Shown here: positions 1 to 9,191 of the stretch, in pieces
Layout of the letters: every line of letters starts with the position of its first letter
Position numbering within the stretch: the stretch's first letter is position 1
DNA from: Rhizobacter sp. AJA081-3
Lineage (GTDB): Bacteria; Pseudomonadota; Gammaproteobacteria; Burkholderiales; Burkholderiaceae_C
Length of the DNA: 64,000 bases
Direction of reading: 5' to 3'
Assembly (NCBI RefSeq): GCF_017795745.1
Contig: NZ_CP059067.1
Coordinates: 1 to 64,000, forward strand
Notes under the pieces: model-generated
What the model was told of the DNA's origin: nothing
What the model saw: only the letters and a program-made list of their open reading frames with translations
The model's database searches: none
Translations under genes and position numbers: made by a program

Positions 1-1461
1 CCGTATTCGGCACAGCGGTGCAGCGTCGGGATCACCTTGCCCGGGTTGAGCAGTTCCTTCGGATCGAAGGCCCGCTTGAGCGAGAGCATCTGCTCGCGCT
101 CGGCCGGCGCGAACTGCACGCACATCGAGCTGAGCTTCTCGACGCCCACGCCGTGCTCGCCGGTCACCGTGCCGCCCATGCGCACGCTGGTCTCCAGGAT
201 GTCGGCGCCGAACAGCTCGCAGCGGTGCATCTGGTCGGGGTCGTTGGCATCGAACAGGATCAGCGGGTGCAGGTTGCCGTCGCCGGCGTGGAACACGTTG
301 GCGCAGCGCAGCTGGTACTTCTTCTCCATCTCCTGGATGGCCAGCAGGATGTCGGCCAGGCGCTTGCGCGGGATGGTCGAGTCCATGCACATGTAGTCGG
401 GGCTGATGCGGCCCGAGGCCGGGAAGGCGTTCTTGCGCCCGCTCCAGAAGCGCAGCCGCTGCGCCTCGTCCTCGCTGACCGAGATGGCGGTGGCGCCGCA
501 GCGCTGCAGCACCTCGACCATGCGGCCGATCTCTTCGTCCACCTCTTCGGGCGTGCCGTCGCTCTCGCACAGCAGGATGGCCTCGGCGTCGAGGTCGTAG
601 CCGGCGTGCACGTAATCCTCGACGGCCGCGGTCATCGGCTTGTCCATCATCTCCAGCCCCGCCGGGATGATGCCGGCGGCGATCACGCTGGCCACCGCGT
701 CGCCGGCCTTTCGCATGTCGTCGAAGCTGGCCATGATGCAGCGCGCCAGCAGCGGCTTGGGCACCAGCTTCACCGTCACCTCGGTGGTCACGGCGAGCAT
801 GCCCTCGCTGCCCACCAGCACGCCCATCAGGTCCAGCCCGGCGGCGTCGAGCGCCTCGGAGCCGAACTCGACCGCCTCGCCCTCGACGGTGAAACCGCGC
901 ACGCGCAGCACGTTGTGCAGCGTCAGGCCGTATTTCAGGCAGTGCACGCCGCCGGAGTTCTCGGCCACGTTGCCACCGATGGTGCAGGCGATCTGGCTCG
1001 ACGGATCGGGCGCGTAGTACAGGCCCAGCGGTGCGACCGCTTCGCTGATGGCGAGGTTGCGCACGCCGCACTGCACGCGCGCCGTGCGCGAGGCGCGGTC
1101 GATCGAGACGATCTTGTTGAACTTGGCCAGGCTCATCGTCACGCCCAGCTTGTGTGGCAGTGCGCCACCCGAGAGCCCGGTGCCGGCGCCGCGCGCCACC
1201 ACCGGCACGTTCAGGCGGTGGCAGGTGCGCAGCACGGCAGCGACCTGCTCCTCGGTCTCGGGCAGCGCCACGGCCAGCGGCTGCGCGCGGTAGGCCGTCA
1301 GGCCGTCGCACTCGTAGGGGACGGTGTCCTCGCTGTGCCACAGCAGCGCATGCGAAGGCAGCACGGCCGAGAGTTCACCCACCACCTCGGCGCGGCGTGT
1401 CTTGCGGTCGGCCGACGCGCCCAGCGTGGAGGGCGTACCGGTCTCGAAGCTCGAAGGGCAT
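1..1461 (-). CDS. glcD: FAD-linked oxidase, GlcD/D-lactate dehydrogenase type (C-terminus cut by window edge)
   Basis: Subunit of glycolate oxidase or a related FAD-dependent D-2-hydroxyacid dehydrogenase that feeds electrons to the respiratory chain. The minus-strand frame is open from base 1 to 1481. It shows the FAD-binding PCMH motifs GAGTGLSGGA and GGNVAENSGGV and ends in the conserved C-terminal sequence AFDPKELLNPGKV, so only a few residues are missing. The N-terminus is unclear. No ATG is in frame before the upstream stop at 1482-1484; the first in-frame GTG is at 1385, too far inside the conserved part. An ATG at 1461 in the next frame would join if one base near 1445-1450 were removed, and it would give a normal-length N-terminus. 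A lactate permease gene lies upstream, so D-lactate or glycolate use is likely. Family certain, exact substrate not. Confidence 0.85.
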
Positions 1462-1509
1462 TCGGCAGCTCTCGTTGCGTTTCACAATGGTCAAACGCGC
1501 ACAGCCAAC

Positions 1510-3256
1510 GCCCCCCCCCCCCCCACACCCACCACAACCCACACACCATCAGCGTGAACGGCCAGACGCACGCCTGCAGCGTCACGTACAGGCCGACCAG
1601 GCAAACCAGCGCGATCGAATGGAAACACGTAGCGCAGGATGTCGCCTTCGTGGTTGAACCAGCGCGTGGCGGTGGAGCCACGACGATCGACTGCGCGTCG
1701 TCATCTTGCCCATCACCGCCGAGCATTCGCCGCGCCCATCAGGTTCAGGCCGAGCTGCTCGGCCACCCCATCTGCATGCCGCCGAAGAGCACGTGCTGCC
1801 CGTGTCCGGCAGTCAGGGCCACGCCCAGCCAGCCCATCAGGGTGCCGAAGAAGGGATAGAACACGCCGGTGTTGGCGAAGGCCAGGCCGAGCGTGGTGTC
1901 GGTGCCCGAGTAGCGCGTCAGCGTGCCCAGCGCGAGCATCAGCACGATGGTCAGCAGCGAATAGCGCACCAGCCAGATCGTGCGCACGAAGGTGCTCACG
2001 AGCTGCAGCGGGATGTGCTTCATCACCAGCCCGCCGACGATGGCCGACAGCAGGATGCCCGTGCCGGTGGCCGACAGCAGGTTGAGCACGTACACCGCGG
2101 CCTCCTTGTGCGGCGCCTTCACCACCGGCGGCATCTTCTCGATCGGGTTGTGCAGCCCGCCGATCGGGAGAGGCCGGCGCTGGCGTCACTGCGCGAGCCG
2201 GAGCCTTGACCGGCGAAGCAGAACCCCAGATGAAAACGAACTTGCACGGTGAGGGATGGCCCACGGCGTCCAGGCGCGAGGATCACGTCGGCGCGCGGGT
2301 TAGCTCCGTCGGTGCCGAAATGTCATCGCATGGCCTTCGCCGCCGTCGCTTCTCAGTGGCGCTTCCAGCGACACCGGAAAGCTCCAGATCGTCTTCGGCT
2401 GCCAGCAGACCTTCAGGAAGCTCACCAGCGAGATCATCGACACACCACGGCGGCGATCCACGTCACACCAGCTCCGGGCCGTCGTGGTGCGACACCGGGA
2501 ACTGCGACACCGCGAAGCTCGCGCCCGTCACCAGGATGGCCGGCCAGATCTCCCACATCGCCTTTACGCGGCCGGCGGCGAAGGCCAAGATCAGCCAGAA
2601 CGGCACCAGCAGCGAGAACAGCGGCAGCTGCCGGCCGATCATCGCGGGCCGGCGCCATCAGGTCGTAGCCGTGCACCTTGGCCAGCGTGATCACCGGCGT
2701 GCCCAGCGCGCGCCGTAAGGCCACCAGCGCCGTGTTGGCGATCAGCGAGCAGGCCCGAGGCGGCCAGCGGCTGAGAAGCCCAGGCCACCGTGAGGATCGC
2801 CCGCCGTCACCACCGCCACCGGCGTGCCGAAGCCGGCCGCCCCCTCGAAGAAGGCGCCGAGGCGAGGCGATGAGCAGCTTCAGCTGCAGCCGGCGGTCAC
2901 TGCGCAGATGCCGGCGATGAGTCCTGCAGGATCTTGAAGGCTGCCTGCCGTTCTGCTCCGGTCAGCTGGTGCGGGAAGATGATGTTCAGCACGATCCAGC
3001 CGATCGGCGGCAGCCCGGTCAGCCCGCCGTAGAGGCCGCGTTGCGCCATCGAGGCCACGGCATGCCGCCCGTAGGCGAACACCGCGATGAAAGCCAGCGC
3101 CGCCGCACCAGGCCGAGGCCCGCCGCGATGTGTAGGCCTTGAGGTGCCGAAACGAAACCCCAGCACGAGCATCACCACCACCGGCACCGCGCCGAGCGGG
3201 GTGGAAATGAACGCATGTTGCCAGAACGGGTCGTAGACCTGTTGCTGCCAGACCAT
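1510..3256 (-). pseudogene. lctP: L-lactate permease (LctP/LldP family), broken by multiple frameshifts
   Basis: Inner-membrane lactate or glycolate permease in pieces. Recognisable segments lie in all three minus-strand frames in the right order: MVWQQQVYDPF at the start (ATG 3256), PPIGWIVLNIIF near 2990, LGAFFEGAAGFGTP near 2840, TPVITLAKVHGYDLM near 2680, LGLAFANTGVFYPFFGTLMG near 1850, and VTLQACVWPFTLMV near 1560. Between segments the reading jumps frame at least eight times by one or two bases, and the end runs into a 15-base C run (about 1511-1525). Protein similarity stays high within each segment and I saw few nonsense changes. That looks more like clustered sequencing or assembly indels than an old decayed gene. 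It sits between a LysR gene and glcD, the usual setting for a lactate operon. Confidence 0.8.
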
Positions 3257-3367
3257 GGTTTGTCTCGAAGTTTGAAAATCGTCCGGAGCGCATGCAGGAA
3301 AGCCGGCCCGGTGTGCGCGCGCGACTTTAGGTTTTGACCCATGGCGAAGGCTGCGTGAGAAGAATCT

Positions 3368-4285
3368 TCACGCGCCGCGCGTGAGCGTTTTCAGCCCTCG
3401 GCAGTTCAAGCTGCAGAGGCGCAGCCAGTCGGCGAAGGCGGCGCATTCCCAGCGCTGCATGGCGCCGGGCTTCCAGCACAGGAAGTGGTGGTGCGGCGAG
3501 GCCACCGAGCGTGGCGACAGGCGCACCAGGCGGCCGCTGTCGAGCCATTCATGTCCGAGCTTGAGGCGCAGCAAGGTGATGCCGAAGCCGGCCGCCGCCG
3601 CGTCGAGCATCAGGCCGACGTCGTTGAACTGCGCGCCTTCGCGCGGCTCGGGCAGCGCGATGCCGCAGGCAGCGAACCAGGTGTTCCACGGCTCCAGCGG
3701 GCTGCGGATCAGGCGGGCGCGGCCCACCTGCTCGAGCGTGTCGAAGCCCTCGAAGGGCCCGGCCTCGTGCAGGTATTCGGGGCTGCAGGCCGGCACGATC
3801 TGGTCGACGAGGATGCGCTCCTGCTCGACGCCCGCGTAGGGCCCGCTGCCGTAGCGGATCTCGAGGTCCGCGTCTTCGGCCTTGGTGTCCATCAGCGGGA
3901 TGGAGACCTGCAGGATCAGCTCGACGTCCGGGTAGGCGTGGCGGAACAGCGCCAGCCGCGGCATCAGCATCTGGCGCGAGAAGGTCGGCGTGACCGCCAG
4001 GCGCAGCCGGGTCGTGCCGCTGCCGGCCCCGGGGCCCGGTACCTGCTGCAAGGCCTGGAGGCCCTGGCGCACCTGGACGAGGTAGGCGGCACCTTCCGCG
4101 CTGAGCGCGAAATCGCCGCGCGCGAACAGCTTCACGCCGAGCTGCGACTCGAGCTGGCGCATGCGGTGGCTCACCGCGCTGGGCGTGACGTTCAGCTCGG
4201 CGGCCGCCAGCGTGACGCTGCGCAGCCGCGCCAGCGCCTCGAAGCTCATCAGGCAGTGGATCGGCGGGATGCGCGGCGGCGCCAT
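3368..4285 (-). CDS. LysR-family transcriptional regulator, GcvA-like
   Basis: A 305-residue DNA-binding regulator with an N-terminal winged helix-turn-helix (about residues 10-70, including AAAELNVTPSAVSHRMRQLE) and a C-terminal inducer-binding domain of the periplasmic-binding-protein fold. The opening PPIHCLMSFEALARLRSVTLAA is typical of the GcvA subgroup. Of several in-frame starts I chose ATG 4285, because the longer form adds a low-complexity tail overlapping the acetyltransferase gene. It begins one base after that gene's stop and lies 111 bases upstream of the broken lactate permease on the same strand. Control of the permease/oxidase genes is a reasonable guess from position only. 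Confidence 0.88.
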   Translation of the reverse strand: MAPPRIPPIHCLMSFEALARLRSVTLAAAELNVTPSAVSHRMRQLESQLGVKLFARGDFALSAEGAAYLVQVRQGLQALQQVPGPGAGSGTTRLRLAVTPTFSRQMLMPRLALFRHAYPDVELILQVSIPLMDTKAEDADLEIRYGSGPYAGVEQERILVDQIVPACSPEYLHEAGPFEGFDTLEQVGRARLIRSPLEPWNTWFAACGIALPEPREGAQFNDVGLMLDAAAAGFGITLLRLKLGHEWLDSGRLVRLSPRSVASPHHHFLCWKPGAMQRWECAAFADWLRLCSLNCRGLKTLTRGA

Positions 4286-4286
4286 G

Positions 4287-4853
4287 TCAGGGAATCTCGG
4301 CCGCCGCGTGGTCCGGCGCGTCGATCGCGTACAGCACGTGGCGGCGCAGCCGGTGGCCGACCGCAAAGCGCGGATGGTCGAACTCGCCTCTCGGCGTCAA
4401 GCCGATGCGCTGCATCACCGCCTGCGAGGCCCGGTTGGCCGGCACGGTGAACGACACCACCTGCGGCAGGTGCAGGTGTGCGAAGGCATGGCGCAGCGCC
4501 AGCGTGGCCGCCTCGGTGGCGTAGCCGTGGCCCCAGGCGGCGCGGGCCAGCCGCCAGCCGATCTCGTGCGGGTGCGGCGCGATGCCGGGCACGCCGATCT
4601 CGAACGGCACCTGCGCGCTCAGCCCCACGAAGCCGGCGAAGCCGATCGCGGGTACGTCCAGCGCCCACAGGCCGAAGCCGTGTCGATCGAAGTGCTCGCG
4701 GATGCGCGCCGCCATGGCATCGCTGTCCTCGCGGCTCAGGCGGCCGCTGAGGTGCTGCATGACCTCGGGGTCGTCGTTGAGGGCGGCGAAGGGGGCGAGA
4801 TCGTCGTCGCGCCAGGGGCGCAACGTGACGCGCTCGCCGTGAAGCACCGTCAT
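4287..4853 (-). CDS. GNAT-family N-acetyltransferase (RimJ/RimL type)
   Basis: A 188-residue acetyltransferase that would move an acetyl group from acetyl-CoA to an amine, possibly a protein N-terminus or small molecule; substrate unknown. The start LHGERVTLRPWRDDDL and the block EIGWRLARAAWGHGYATEAA, which contains the acetyl-CoA pyrophosphate loop, followed by VPANRASQAVMQRIGL, are typical of the RimJ/RimL branch. Its start overlaps the stop of the FIST gene by four bases (ATGA), suggesting translational coupling, and its stop is one base from the LysR start. FIST, GNAT and LysR may therefore be one transcript. Confidence 0.88.
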   Translation of the reverse strand: MTVLHGERVTLRPWRDDDLAPFAALNDDPEVMQHLSGRLSREDSDAMAARIREHFDRHGFGLWALDVPAIGFAGFVGLSAQVPFEIGVPGIAPHPHEIGWRLARAAWGHGYATEAATLALRHAFAHLHLPQVVSFTVPANRASQAVMQRIGLTPRGEFDHPRFAVGHRLRRHVLYAIDAPDHAAAEIP

Positions 4854-6058
4854 CGGGTGCCGGTGAACACCGTCAGCACGCCGGTGTAGCCATAGACGTG
4901 GTGGCGGGCGATCTCGCCGGCGGCGAAGAAGCCGACCAGCGGCACGTCGCCCAGCGCCCGCCGCACGATGGCCAGCTCGGCCGACGGCGCGCCGAAATGC
5001 GGCCCGCCGCGGCCGGAGCAGCTGACATACACCGCTCCGGCGATGGCGGCGGCACCGGGTTCCGCGGCGGCGGCGTCCGCCACGCCGGCGGCCAGCGGCA
5101 TCTCCTCGGGCTCGAGCTCCTCGCGGATCTCGGCGCAGATGCGCACCAGGTCGCGCTTCGCCGCCTCGGTGTTGCGCTGGCAGAAGGCCAGCTGCAGGCC
5201 CTCGGGCGCGGTGTCGCCGATGGCGATGCCGCGGCGCGCCGGGTCCAGCCCGATCAGGTGGCGCACGCGCGTGTCGGGGCCGAAGGCGCCGCGGTGCGCG
5301 GCGCTCACGCCGTCGGCGCGCTCGGCCGGGTCGGACAGGCCGACCAGCGTCTGGCGGATCTGTGGCAGGGCCTCGCGCGGTTCGCGCCCGGCCAGGCCCA
5401 GGTCGGCGAGCAGGCAGTCGAGCGCGCCTTCGCCGTCCAGCGTGGTGATGACGTTGTTGGTGGAGCTGGTCACCGTGCGCAGCCGGCCCACCGGCTGGCA
5501 GCCCTGCGTGACACGCGACACCAGGGCCGTGCCGGCCGCGAAGGCCACGCCCGACAGGCCACCCTGCAGCACCGTGTCGGCAATGTGCAGCGTGCGGCTG
5601 CGCGCCGAGGCGAGGCCGCCGAACAGGTAGCCGGTGGCGGTGCGGTCGCTCATGTCGGCCACCAGCTCGGCCAGGTCCTGCGTGTTCGGGTCGGCGTGAA
5701 CCTGCGCGGAGTGCGCGGCGAAGCCGGCCAGCGGCGTGGCGCCCGAGAAGACGCGGAACTGCGCTCGCGGCAGCTCGGCGAGCATCACCGACAGCGCCGG
5801 CTCGTCGAAGTACTCCACGCCGCAGGCCGCCACGCCGATGCCCACCGCGCCGACCCAGGCCACGCCGGGCCAGTGCTGCTTCAGCTCGGCGAGCAGCGCC
5901 TCGGCCTGCGCGGCGTAGTGGTCGGTGAGGTAGACCCAGCCGAGCGTCGGCTCGTACGGGGCGCGCTCGCGCTGCTGTGCCTGCAGCTGCGGCTGCACCA
6001 TCGCCAGCGCGTAGCGCCAGTCGGGGTGCGTGGCATGGGCCTGCAGGAAGGTCTTCAT
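4850..6058 (-). CDS. FIST N/C-domain signal transduction protein
   Basis: A 402-residue soluble protein with the FIST_N domain in the first half (YLTDHYAAQAEALLAELK, WVGAVGIGVAACGVEYFDEPA, TGYLFGGLASARSRTLHIAD) and the FIST_C domain in the second, ending GDVPLVGFFAAGEIARHHVYGYTGVL. FIST domains are predicted small-ligand sensors, often proposed to bind amino acids, and are usually joined to or encoded near signalling proteins. Here it stands alone, with no histidine kinase, GGDEF or chemoreceptor part. It overlaps the GNAT gene by four bases. Ligand and output are unknown. Confidence 0.87.
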   Translation of the reverse strand: MKTFLQAHATHPDWRYALAMVQPQLQAQQRERAPYEPTLGWVYLTDHYAAQAEALLAELKQHWPGVAWVGAVGIGVAACGVEYFDEPALSVMLAELPRAQFRVFSGATPLAGFAAHSAQVHADPNTQDLAELVADMSDRTATGYLFGGLASARSRTLHIADTVLQGGLSGVAFAAGTALVSRVTQGCQPVGRLRTVTSSTNNVITTLDGEGALDCLLADLGLAGREPREALPQIRQTLVGLSDPAERADGVSAAHRGAFGPDTRVRHLIGLDPARRGIAIGDTAPEGLQLAFCQRNTEAAKRDLVRICAEIREELEPEEMPLAAGVADAAAAEPGAAAIAGAVYVSCSGRGGPHFGAPSAELAIVRRALGDVPLVGFFAAGEIARHHVYGYTGVLTVFTGTR

Positions 6059-6082
6059 CGACGCGTTACCGCTTGACTCGCA

Positions 6083-6748
6083 TCAAGGCGCGCCCTTCTT
6101 GCGCGAGATCGACTTGCGCGTCGCGGTGCGCGCCGCCGCGCCGGCGCCGCGGGCCACCTTGCCGGGCACCGACGCGGCCTTCTTCATCGTCTGGCTGGCC
6201 GCGTCGAAACTCTGCTTGACCATCGTGCCGGCCAGGTTCTTGGCGGCGTCGGTGGCGCTGTCCTTCATCGCCGTGGCCGCCAGCTGGGTGAACTGCTTGG
6301 TCAGCGCACCCCACCATTGCATCGGGTCGACCGCCTGCGGTGTCTGTGCGGACGCAGCGGCCGACTTGCGTGGCGCTGCCTTCGCCTTGCGCGGCGCGGC
6401 ATCGGGCTCGGGTTCGCCCAGGGGCGCTTCGGCGGCCGCCGGCGTGGGCACGCGCAGCGTCAGCGATTCGCGCAGGTCGTCCATCTGCACGTTCATCGTC
6501 TTCAGCGTCGACAGCGTCATGCGCTGCACCTCCAGCGCCTGGATGGTGGCGCCGAGCATGCGGGCGTTCTGCTCCAGCCAGAACTGCACCGTGCGCAGCT
6601 CCTCGATGCGCTTTTCCAGCTCCTCGGGGTTCAGCGTCGGCGCCACCCACTGCCCGATGTTGGGCAGCGCGGAGCCGGCGTTCTTGACCAGGCCCTGCAG
6701 GAAGTCGAAACCGGGAACGAGCTTGGTGAAGGCGGCGGCATCGGCCAT
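6083..6748 (-). CDS. phaM: PhaM-like polyhydroxybutyrate granule-associated protein
   Basis: A 221-residue protein resembling PhaM of Cupriavidus, which binds PHB synthase and DNA and controls granule number and distribution. The N-terminus FTKLVPGFDFLQGLVKNAG and the helical region EELEKRIEELRTVQFWLEQN, where several hydrophobic heptads suggest a coiled coil, are the characteristic parts. A proline/alanine/lysine linker follows, then an Ala/Lys/Arg-rich C-terminal tail ending ISRKKGAP that could bind DNA. A good ribosome-binding site (AGGAG) precedes ATG 6748; the longer open frame upstream is not coding. It suggests the organism stores PHB, although no phaC is in this window. Confidence 0.78.
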   Translation of the reverse strand: MADAAAFTKLVPGFDFLQGLVKNAGSALPNIGQWVAPTLNPEELEKRIEELRTVQFWLEQNARMLGATIQALEVQRMTLSTLKTMNVQMDDLRESLTLRVPTPAAAEAPLGEPEPDAAPRKAKAAPRKSAAASAQTPQAVDPMQWWGALTKQFTQLAATAMKDSATDAAKNLAGTMVKQSFDAASQTMKKAASVPGKVARGAGAAARTATRKSISRKKGAP

Positions 6749-6830
6749 GGAGTCTCCTTTGTCGGTGGTGTTGTTCTGGCACGGCGTGCCCGATCCATTG
6801 TGCCCCTGCCGCGTGCTGGTTGGCACACCT

Positions 6831-8648
6831 TCAGCGCGACAGCTCCAGCAGCCGTGCGAGCCGGGCGTCGTCGGGGCGGTCGGCCGACTCGTCGCGCGAC
6901 AGCAGCGCATGCGCCTGCGCGAAGTAGGGCTTCGCCTGGTCGGCCTGGCCGAGCGCCAGCAGGTTCTCGGCGATTTCTTCCGGCACGAAGCCGTCGGTCG
7001 CGCCGGCGGCGGCGAGCTCCCGCTCCAGTTCGCGCAGCTGGCCGAGCGCCTCGTCGTGGCGGCGCAGCGCGCGCAGCTCCCGTGCCACCATCCAGCGTGC
7101 CTCGCGCTGCCGGCTCGCCGCGGCGCCGTCGCGCTGGCGTGCGGCCAGCGCATCGCGGAAGGCCTGCAGCGCTTCGCCGTGGCGGCCCGCCTCGTGCAAG
7201 GCGTAGCCGATGTTGTGGGAGAGCGATGCCTCCCAGCGCTGCGCCTGGGGGTCGCGCGACTCGCGGGCCGCGGCCAGCGCACGGCGGTTCCAGTCGAGCT
7301 GCAAGTCCGGCGTGGTCTCGACCAGCGCGACCATGTGCATCGCGTCGACGTGCAGGTAGTCCAGCCCGGCAGCGCGCGCCTGCTGCACCGCCTGCAGGAA
7401 CAGCGGCCGCGCCTTGGCCGGCTCGCGCGCCGAACGCCAGGTGCGGCCGCGTTCGAGCAGCGAGCGCACACGCGGCTCGGCGCCGGTGCCGGCCAGTTCG
7501 GCGTCGACGCCGTCGAGCAGCTGGTGCGCCTGCGCGAACTGGCCGCGCAGGCTGTGCGTGCGGGCGATCTGCGTGCGCAGCGAGAGCCCCACCTCGTGCG
7601 AGGCATCGCCCAGTCGCTCGCGAAAGCGCGCCTCGGAAGCCGCCGGGTCGGCGAAGTCCCACAGCGCGAGCAGGTCCGGCGCGGGCGATTCGAGCACGAC
7701 GCGCTCGACGCGGTAGCCGCGCTGCGCCATCAGCGCCGGCAACCCGCGCGGGCCGGTCATGTGCAGGCTGCCGACCGCCGCGAAGACGCGCTTGCCGCCG
7801 CGGTGCAGTGCGTCGATGCGGGTGGCCAGCGCCGGGTTGCGCCCTTCCAGCAGCCGGCGCATCGCGGCGGCCTCGGCGGGCGTGCGCTGGCACTCGCACC
7901 ATTCCTCGTAGCGTGCCAGCCGGGCGTGGTCACCGGCGGCCCACAGTTGCGCGATGTGGGCGAGCATCAGCTGTGCGCGGCCGCTGTCGAGCTCGTCGAG
8001 CGTGCTGCCCACCAGCTCCATCGCTTCGGCGCGGTTGCGGGCGGCCAGCGCGCGCAGCTGCTCGTCGACCGTCTCCAGCGAGACCACCGGCTTGCCTTCG
8101 CGGCGCGCCAGGTTGGACAGGAACAGATCGACGCCGAAGCCCGGCTCCAGGCCGCTGCGGCGGCCGGCCAGCATCGACAGCGTGGCGATCTGGAACTCCG
8201 GCTTCATGCCGGAGAGCTGGTCCGGCTCCACGCACTCAGCCCGCGCCCGCCGGGCCAGCCGTTGCTGCAGCGAGGCCGGCAGCGCGTCGCCCGCCCTGGC
8301 GGCCACGCCGGCGGCCATGCGGCGCTGGATGTCGGGGTCGAGCAGATCGAGCTCCAGCGCCACGGTGGCGCTGGCGGACAGCGCCTCTCGCACCCGCGGG
8401 CCGGGGAACATCCAGGGCAGGCGGGCCACGTGCACGGTGCCGTAGAGGTAGGACTCCAGACCGTCTTTCTGAATGCGCCACAGGAAGCCGCGGTCGCGCG
8501 CCTGGGCCATGCCGGCGCGGATCTCCTCGGCGCCGGGTGGTGCGGGTGGCGCCGGGCAGTCGGTGGCGGGCGCCTGGGCGAAGGCGCCGAACGACAACGC
8601 CAGGGACAGCAGCGCGAGCCCGCGACGGAAGAATCGAAGCCAGCTCAT
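6831..8648 (-). CDS. TraB/GumN-family protein fused to C-terminal TPR region
   Basis: A 605-residue secreted or periplasmic protein. Residues 1-24 form a signal peptide ending AFAQA. Residues about 45-310 are a TraB/GumN domain with its two hallmark motifs, GTVHVARLPW near the start and GSLHMTGPRGL near the end, plus conserved acidic residues (ALELDLLD). TraB/GumN proteins are predicted metal-dependent proteases of the Tiki type. Residues about 340-605 are made of TPR-like helical repeats (for example SLSHNIGYALHEAGRHGEAL), usually a protein-binding surface. Most TraB/GumN proteins are about 300 residues, so the fusion doubles the normal length. It starts nine bases after the retropepsin stop and is probably co-transcribed with it. 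Target unknown. Confidence 0.8.
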   Translation of the reverse strand: MSWLRFFRRGLALLSLALSFGAFAQAPATDCPAPPAPPGAEEIRAGMAQARDRGFLWRIQKDGLESYLYGTVHVARLPWMFPGPRVREALSASATVALELDLLDPDIQRRMAAGVAARAGDALPASLQQRLARRARAECVEPDQLSGMKPEFQIATLSMLAGRRSGLEPGFGVDLFLSNLARREGKPVVSLETVDEQLRALAARNRAEAMELVGSTLDELDSGRAQLMLAHIAQLWAAGDHARLARYEEWCECQRTPAEAAAMRRLLEGRNPALATRIDALHRGGKRVFAAVGSLHMTGPRGLPALMAQRGYRVERVVLESPAPDLLALWDFADPAASEARFRERLGDASHEVGLSLRTQIARTHSLRGQFAQAHQLLDGVDAELAGTGAEPRVRSLLERGRTWRSAREPAKARPLFLQAVQQARAAGLDYLHVDAMHMVALVETTPDLQLDWNRRALAAARESRDPQAQRWEASLSHNIGYALHEAGRHGEALQAFRDALAARQRDGAAASRQREARWMVARELRALRRHDEALGQLRELERELAAAGATDGFVPEEIAENLLALGQADQAKPYFAQAHALLSRDESADRPDDARLARLLELSR

Positions 8649-8657
8649 GGGTGCAGC

Positions 8658-9155
8658 TTAGCGCGTGCCCAGCGAGCGCAGGTCGATGCGCAGCACGCCG
8701 TCGCCCTGCTGCCATTTCAGCTTGCCCAGCACGTCCATGCCCAGCAGCGGTCGGTCGCTCAGACCCTGCAGCGCCACCACCGGCAGTCGATCCGCGCGGA
8801 AGCCGCCGCGCAAGGTGATGTCGGCACGCACCACCTCGCCGGTGACCACGCCGCCGGCGGTGCTGGACTGCACGGTGTCGATCGCGCGCAGCCCGAGATC
8901 ACGCGCCAGTGATGCCGAGATGGCGGTGCCGGTGGCGCCGGTGTCGACCAGGAAGTCGACCTCGCGGCCCTCGATGGAGCCGGGCCAGTGGTAGTGGCCG
9001 TCGGGCCCGCGGCGGATCTCGATGACGTCGTCGCCGCTGGTGAAGCGTGCCTGCTGGGCCCGGTGCTGCCACCACTGCACGCCCAGGAACAACACCACGC
9101 CCGCCAGCAGCCAGACGGTGACGACCTTGAAGGTGCGTGGCAGTTCGGCGCTCAT
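8658..9155 (-). CDS. Membrane-anchored retropepsin-like aspartic protease
   Basis: A 165-residue protein with one N-terminal membrane helix (about residues 9-27, VVTVWLLAGVVLFLGVQWW) and a single retropepsin-like domain facing the periplasm. The catalytic motif FLVDTGATGTAIS and the matching C-terminal motif LLGMDVLGKL are both present; as in retroviral enzymes, one domain per chain implies action as a dimer. The family matches the clan AA proteases annotated in many proteobacteria (TIGR02281-like). ATG 9155 is chosen because it gives the anchor directly; the much longer open frame upstream is only a shadow. The TraB-TPR gene follows at nine bases. Confidence 0.86.
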   Translation of the reverse strand: MSAELPRTFKVVTVWLLAGVVLFLGVQWWQHRAQQARFTSGDDVIEIRRGPDGHYHWPGSIEGREVDFLVDTGATGTAISASLARDLGLRAIDTVQSSTAGGVVTGEVVRADITLRGGFRADRLPVVALQGLSDRPLLGMDVLGKLKWQQGDGVLRIDLRSLGTR

Positions 9156-9191
9156 GGTCTTACGATGCCACGAAAACCAAGGCCGTCCGCG

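Noticed and set aside
1500-1530. C-rich run as a phase-variation tract
   Set aside because: It sits at the far 3' end of an already multiply frameshifted gene, so switching there would not restore a product; a sequencing problem is simpler.
6776-6788. Palindrome GGCACGGCGTGCC between the PhaM-like and TraB genes
   Set aside because: Short, GC-rich and without a matching second site; expected by chance at this base composition.
6030-8912. 960-codon open frame on the plus strand
   Set aside because: It lies antisense to the PhaM-like, TraB-TPR and retropepsin genes, reads as Arg/Gln/His-rich low-complexity protein with no known motifs, and is explained by high-GC codon use.
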